Shown here: positions 59,067 through 63,122 of the stretch, in pieces | Numbering within the stretch: position 1 is the stretch's first letter | Layout: each line of letters begins with the position of its first letter | Assembly: GCA_910588685.1 (NCBI GenBank) | Contig: CAJUPX010000013.1 | Coordinates: 1 to 63,122, forward strand | DNA from: an uncultured Christensenellaceae bacterium | GTDB lineage: Bacteria; Bacillota; Clostridia; Christensenellales; Borkfalkiaceae | Direction: 5' to 3' | Length of the DNA stretch: 63,122 nucleotides | Translations under genes and position numbers: made by a program | Notes under the pieces: model-generated | Database searches by the model: none | Seen by the model: the letters and a program-made list of their open reading frames with translations, nothing else | Told to the model about the DNA's origin: nothing

Positions 59067-60437
59067 ATGGAAGATTTTGACGACAAGCTTTCCGAGCTGT
59101 ACCGCGTAATAGAGAGCGGCATAGACGAGAAAGAGCTTGCGGAATTTCTCGGCGACTACCACGAAGCCGACATAGCGGACGTATACCCCCGACTTTCGGA
59201 AAATGCGAGAAAGAAGCTTTCAGCCGCTCTTCCTCCCGACGTTCTGTCGGATATGTTCAGCCACCTCGACAACGCCGAAGAGTACATAGAACAGATGTCC
59301 GCCGAGCGCGCCGCCGACATTATCGAATCGATGGACGCGGACGACGCCGTAGACCTGCTCGATGAGCTGGAAGAGGATACCAGAAGCGAAATTATCGAGC
59401 TGATGGATAAGGAAGCGGTTGAGGATATCAACCTCATAAATTCCTACGACGAGGACGAAGTCGGCAGCCGTATGACTACCAACTTCATACTTTTAAAGTC
59501 TGATATGAGCGTTAAACAGGCTATGAAAAGTATGGTTGAGCAGGCGTCCGAAAACGACAACGTTTCCACCATTTACGTTGAAAACGCCTCGGGCGAGTAT
59601 TACGGCGCGATTGCCCTGCGCGACCTCGTGGTTGCGAGGCAGGGTATTGCCCTCGACGATATTATAATGACCTCGTATCCCTCTGTGGACGCGGACGAGC
59701 AGATAGAGGAGTGCATAGAACGGTTAAAGGATTACGCGGAGGACTCCATTCCCGTACTCGGCAAAAATAAAGAGGTGCTCGGCGTTATTACGTCTACCGA
59801 CTTAATCGAGGCGGTTGACGAGGAGCACGGCGACGACTATGCTAAACTCGCTGGCTTGACCGCCGAGGACGATATGCGCGAACCGCTGTTTAAATCCATC
59901 GGCAAACGTATTCCGTGGCTTATAGTTCTGTTTGCGCTCGGTATGGGAGTGTCGGGGGTTGTAGGGCTTTTTGAGAAAGTCATTGATAAACTTGCGTTTA
60001 TAGTCAGTTTTCAGTCGCTTATCCTCGGTATGGCGGGCAACGTGGGCACGCAGTCGCTCGCGGTTACTATCCGCGTTTTGTCCGATGAACAACTAAGCGG
60101 TAAAAACGTTTTCAGGCTCATCTGGAAAGAGGTGCGCGTAGGCTTTGTAAACGGACTTCTGCTCGGGCTTATGTCGTTTGCGCTGATAGGCGCGTATCTG
60201 TGTCTGTCTTTAAACCCGGCAAAGGCGTTTTTAACTTCGGGCTGCATAGGGCTTGCAATGCTTGCGGCAATGATACTGTCAAGCTTTTTCGGCACGGTTA
60301 TTCCTTTATTTTTCAATAAAATAAAAATCGACCCCGCCGTGGCTTCCGGTCCGCTCATTACTACTATTAACGACCTTATAGCCGTAGTGACCTATTACGG
60401 GCTTGCCTGGCTGCTGATATTAAATTTGGCGGTGTAA
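59067..60437 (+). CDS. mgtE: Magnesium transporter MgtE
   Basis: A 456-aa Mg2+ channel. An acidic N domain (about 1-130, superhelical, many Asp/Glu that sense Mg2+), a CBS pair (about 131-255; MTTNFILLKSDMSVKQAMKSM and SIPVLGKNKEVLGVITSTDL), and five membrane helices with the pore sequence LGMAGNVGTQSLAVTIR and the metal-site GPLITTINDLIAV. Complete and of normal length. AGGAGGGG ribosome site. Confidence 0.96.
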   Translation: MEDFDDKLSELYRVIESGIDEKELAEFLGDYHEADIADVYPRLSENARKKLSAALPPDVLSDMFSHLDNAEEYIEQMSAERAADIIESMDADDAVDLLDELEEDTRSEIIELMDKEAVEDINLINSYDEDEVGSRMTTNFILLKSDMSVKQAMKSMVEQASENDNVSTIYVENASGEYYGAIALRDLVVARQGIALDDIIMTSYPSVDADEQIEECIERLKDYAEDSIPVLGKNKEVLGVITSTDLIEAVDEEHGDDYAKLAGLTAEDDMREPLFKSIGKRIPWLIVLFALGMGVSGVVGLFEKVIDKLAFIVSFQSLILGMAGNVGTQSLAVTIRVLSDEQLSGKNVFRLIWKEVRVGFVNGLLLGLMSFALIGAYLCLSLNPAKAFLTSGCIGLAMLAAMILSSFFGTVIPLFFNKIKIDPAVASGPLITTINDLIAVVTYYGLAWLLILNLAV

Positions 60438-60458
60438 AAATTTTTTATTGTTATCGCT

Positions 60459-60487
60459 TGTAAATCTTCGCCGGCGGTGTTATAATA
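60459..60487 (+). promoter_or_regulatory. SigA-type promoter for the DUF1858 gene
   Basis: TTGTAA (60459-60464), a 17-nt spacer and TATAAT (60482-60487). Confidence 0.7.
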
Positions 60488-60514
60488 ACTGTAATAAAGT
60501 TAAAGGAGATTTTT

Positions 60515-60712
60515 ATGGCTAAGATAACCAAGGATACGCTTATCGCCGACTGCCTTAAAATAAACCCCGACAGCGCGGAAATACTTCGTGCGGTTGGTAT
60601 GCACTGTATAGGCTGCGCGCTTGCGCATAACGAAACTATAGAACAGGCGGTTTTTGTGCACGGCAACGATTTGGACGCGCTTTTGGAAAAACTTAACGAA
60701 GGCGTAGAATAA
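60515..60712 (+). CDS. DUF1858 domain protein
   Basis: A 65-aa protein consisting of one DUF1858 domain (ITKDTLIADCLKINPDSAEIL, then GMHCIGCALAHNETIEQA). The CIGC motif could bind a metal or form a redox disulfide; similar small proteins accompany hybrid-cluster or sulfur metabolism genes in anaerobes, but none adjoin here. Ribosome site AAAGGAGA, own promoter and terminator. Confidence 0.88.
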   Translation: MAKITKDTLIADCLKINPDSAEILRAVGMHCIGCALAHNETIEQAVFVHGNDLDALLEKLNEGVE

Positions 60713-60746
60713 ATATTGATATATATACTAATGATATAACATCGGA

Positions 60747-60779
60747 AACCGCGCGGGCAAAACGCCCGCGCGGTTTTTG
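60747..60779 (+). terminator. Rho-independent terminator after the DUF1858 gene
   Basis: AAACCGCGCGGGC and GCCCGCGCGGTTT form a long GC-rich stem, followed by TT. Confidence 0.9.
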
Positions 60780-60821
60780 TCGAAAGTTCCACGTGTTTCC
60801 AATTCTGCCAAAATTTTTGCA

Positions 60822-60850
60822 TTGCGCGTAATTGTGCGGTCTGGTATAAT
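60822..60850 (+). promoter_or_regulatory. SigA-type promoter for the NlpC/P60 gene
   Basis: TTGCGC (60822-60827), a 17-nt spacer and TATAAT (60845-60850). Confidence 0.75.
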
Positions 60851-60867
60851 ACAGTCGGAGGCAGATT

Positions 60868-61752
60868 ATGAAACATTTTAATAAAAAAAGCGCCGCACTT
60901 ATTGCAGCTGCCATAGTCACCTTTACTATGACGGGCTGCGCTGCGGTAAAAACGTACGACTATAAACAACCTGACGAAATCGAGGGCGGAACGGATATCC
61001 CCGACGATAACGACGCCGGATTGGTTCTGCCCGGAGATACCGAGCAGGAACAGCCCGGCGGAAGCGTTGCTCCCGAAAATCCCGGGGACGACGGTTCGAA
61101 CGCGATTCCGAAACCTAAAACTGTATCTTACATAACAACCACCGTAAACGGCGTAAATATCCGTTCGGGCGCGGGGACAAGCTATGCTTCGCGCGGAGCG
61201 GCTGAAAAAAATACGCTGTATGCTCTGGATGGCGAGGACAACGGCTGGTTCAAAACTGGGTACAAGAACAAAACCTCTTATATATCTTCAAAATATTGTC
61301 AGAGCGTGGAAATGACTGCGAGCGAAAACGAAAGCATAGAGAGAGTTATTTCCGAGGGCACCAAGCTTTTGGGCACCGTTTACGTGTTCGGCGCGATACG
61401 CTATCACGACGGTAACGGCAAGCCTTTAAAGGGCTTTACGACTACCGAGTTCGACTGCTCGTCGCTTATGCAGTATATTTTCAGCAAGGGCGCGGGTATT
61501 AATTTGAAGCTTACAACGCGCACTCAGATATATCAGGGAAAAACGGTTACGCGTTCGCAGCTTAAACGCGGCGATTTGATGTTTTTTACCAACGAGTCGC
61601 GTAAAGACAACGTGGGCGTTGAACGCGTGGGGCACGTTGCGCTTTATCTCGGAGACAACTGGATATTGCATACGGCGTCCGATTACGCTAAAATCGAACA
61701 GATTTCCGCAAAACGCTGGAGCTTTTTCATACAGGGACAACGTGTGTTCTAA
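60868..61752 (+). CDS. NlpC/P60 cell-wall hydrolase lipoprotein with SH3b domain
   Basis: A 294-aa exported peptidoglycan hydrolase. The signal peptide ends at the lipobox (TMTGC, Cys24). A Pro/Gly/Asp-rich linker (30-85) precedes an SH3b domain (about 90-150, VNGVNIRSGAGTSYASRG) that binds wall, then the NlpC/P60 peptidase (about 160-294) with catalytic Cys in TEFDCSSLMQY, His in VGHVALYLG and third polar residue His in ILHTASDY. It should cut D-Glu-diamino-acid stem peptides for wall remodelling. Ribosome site CGGAGG. Confidence 0.93.
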   Translation: MKHFNKKSAALIAAAIVTFTMTGCAAVKTYDYKQPDEIEGGTDIPDDNDAGLVLPGDTEQEQPGGSVAPENPGDDGSNAIPKPKTVSYITTTVNGVNIRSGAGTSYASRGAAEKNTLYALDGEDNGWFKTGYKNKTSYISSKYCQSVEMTASENESIERVISEGTKLLGTVYVFGAIRYHDGNGKPLKGFTTTEFDCSSLMQYIFSKGAGINLKLTTRTQIYQGKTVTRSQLKRGDLMFFTNESRKDNVGVERVGHVALYLGDNWILHTASDYAKIEQISAKRWSFFIQGQRVF

Positions 61753-61782
61753 ATAATTAGCTTTGCTTGCAGGCGGACGCGC

Positions 61783-61817
61783 AAACCCGGCGGACGAAAT
61801 GTCGTCCGCCGGGTTTT
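61783..61817. terminator. Terminator after the NlpC/P60 gene
   Basis: AAACCCGGCGGACGA and TCGTCCGCCGGGTTT form a 15-bp stem followed by TATG; it lies between converging genes. Confidence 0.88.
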
Positions 61818-61856
61818 ATGATTTGTAAAGTTTTACTGCATATTTTTTTCTGATTA

Positions 61857-62096
61857 TTATTTTTTATCGGTATTTTCTACTTTCCCCGTAATAAAATCGC
61901 CCTTGGGAGGGGGAGGGTTGGCTTTAAGTTCTTCGCGCTCCTGCGCATTTTTACATATGAACATAAGAACTGCAAATAAAACCGCGCCGCCGAGGGGTAT
62001 AAATCCGTAAAGTCCGAATAAGGCGAAAATCAATACCGTAACCGCCGCGCACACGCACGCAAGCAAACAAAAAACTACTCTTAATATCTTATACAT
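61857..62096 (-). CDS. Small two-helix membrane protein
   Basis: A 79-aa protein with two adjacent membrane helices (about 5-28 and 31-48) and a cytoplasmic tail with the run NPPPPKGD. No family recognised. Consensus promoter with TATTAT 6 nt before the ATG and no Shine-Dalgarno, so probably leaderless. It is divergent from the rRNA operon. Confidence 0.7.
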   Translation of the reverse strand: MYKILRVVFCLLACVCAAVTVLIFALFGLYGFIPLGGAVLFAVLMFICKNAQEREELKANPPPPKGDFITGKVENTDKK

Positions 62097-62102
62097 ACAT
62101 TT

Positions 62103-62131
62103 ATAATAATATAATCACAACACAATGTCAA
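62103..62131 (-). promoter_or_regulatory. Promoter of the small membrane protein, leaderless type
   Basis: TTGACA (62131-62126), a 17-nt spacer, TATTAT (62108-62103), then 6 nt and the ATG at 62096. Confidence 0.85.
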
Positions 62132-62265
62132 TAATTTGACCGGCGCACTTATATATCCGGATAAACTTAAAATTTTTGGAAATTCTTGACAATTATGAAT
62201 AAAATTATCTTAATTTGTCAAAAACTATCTTGTCGAAAAAATTTTAAAAAGTTTTAAAAATTAGT

Positions 62266-62294
62266 TTGACTTTAAATTCTGCGTATGGTATCTT
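62266..62294 (+). promoter_or_regulatory. rRNA operon promoter P1
   Basis: TTGACT (62266-62271), a 17-nt spacer and TATCTT (62289-62294), about 325 nt before 16S rRNA, within a strongly AT-rich stretch. Confidence 0.65.
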
Positions 62295-62389
62295 GGAAAA
62301 GCTGTCGGCGAGATAGTAATGACAATAAAAAACCGTCAAAAAAAGTTTTAAAAAATTAAAAAAAATATGAAAAAATTTTGAAAAAACTG

Positions 62390-62418
62390 TTGACAAACGA
62401 TTTTTGATATGTTATTAT
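62390..62418 (+). promoter_or_regulatory. rRNA operon promoter P2
   Basis: TTGACA (62390-62395), a 17-nt spacer and TATTAT (62413-62418). The upstream 50 nt are A/T tracts, which would suit an UP element. Confidence 0.85.
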
Positions 62419-62424
62419 AGACAA

Positions 62425-62617
62425 GCTCGCTACCGAGCAACCGACTTGATGTCGGCTTAACGAAGTTTAAAAATTGAATAGAAGGAAACGAATTTAAAAT
62501 AGTTTCTGTCAATAACTTTGAAGTACATTAGTACCACAAAGCAAAGTCAGCAAAGATAATGACTAAATAGTCGAGATAGAGCCACGAACTTTAAAAGGTT
62601 TGTGTTTTATACAAATT
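62425..62617 (+). other. rRNA leader region
   Basis: The transcribed leader between P2 and 16S rRNA. It contains small inverted repeats (ACTTTG ... CAAAGT around 62513-62547; CACGAAC ... GTTTGTG at 62583-62604) expected of an RNase III processing region. No coding sequence is seen between 62132 and here. Confidence 0.6.

Positions 62618-63122
<505 letters not shown>

Noticed and set aside
62186..62211. Third rRNA promoter (TTGACA near 62186 with TATCTT)
   Set aside because: The spacer is only 14 nt, too short for a good SigA promoter.

Overview
The window is one chromosomal segment of a low-to-moderate GC Firmicute, most likely an uncultured anaerobic clostridial lineage. Four things point there. 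The 16S rRNA gene starts at the right edge with Gram-positive-like sequence. The neighbourhood rpmB / asp23-type gene / fakA / recG matches the Bacillus-Clostridium order. There is a complete nine-gene V-type ATPase operon. Housekeeping promoters are nearly all of the form TTGACW-17 nt-TATAAT, with strong AGGAGG ribosome sites inside operons. No phage, CRISPR array or insertion sequence was found; the only recombination gene is a lone small serine recombinase at the left edge.

Layout. 0-5 kb: serine recombinase, a DUF2238-like membrane protein and a MATE exporter (minus strand), a DUF3737 protein and a leucine-rich-repeat lipoprotein. 5-11.5 kb: rpmB (minus), asp23-type gene, fakA, recG, a DUF308 protein, KDPG aldolase and a small Cys-rich protein, with two near-identical 129-nt intergenic repeats. 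11.5-14 kb: a polar amino-acid ABC transporter (minus). 14-23 kb: V-ATPase operon H-I-K-E-C-F-A-B-D, whose K subunit keeps the whole sodium-binding ligand set. 23-29 kb: comF, ktrA, ktrB (minus), then glmM-glmS. 29-33 kb: a CX5R phosphatase, two membrane proteins, two DUF11 surface proteins (one ending in an extreme cysteine cluster) and tRNA-Leu(UAG). 33-39 kb: rpsU, a hypothetical, pcrA, ligA and a small protein. 39-46 kb: an O-antigen-ligase-like membrane protein behind a promoter with a G10 tract, then a type IIA topoisomerase B/A pair and MscS. 46-62 kb: a CmpB-type membrane protein, GNAT, flotillin/NfeD, YitT, phosphohexomutase, rdgB-yfcE, trmL, Na/Pi symporter, MgtE, DUF1858 protein and a NlpC/P60 lipoprotein. 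62.1-63.1 kb: tandem rRNA promoters, leader and the start of 16S rRNA.

How it fits together. The V-ATPase (predicted sodium pump or sodium-driven synthase), the Na/Pi symporter and the Ktr potassium system form a sodium/potassium economy. GlmM and GlmS supply glucosamine for the cell wall. RecG, PcrA, LigA and the topoisomerase serve replication and repair.

Three observations stand out. (1) At least seven genes that open a transcription unit have a near-consensus promoter whose -10 box lies only 6-7 nt before the ATG and have no Shine-Dalgarno site, so their mRNAs should be leaderless. (2) A ten-G tract sits in the -35/-10 spacer of a glycan-polymerase-like gene, the classic arrangement of a phase-variable promoter. 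(3) A dispersed intergenic repeat, found three times, contains a hairpin whose two arms have changed together.
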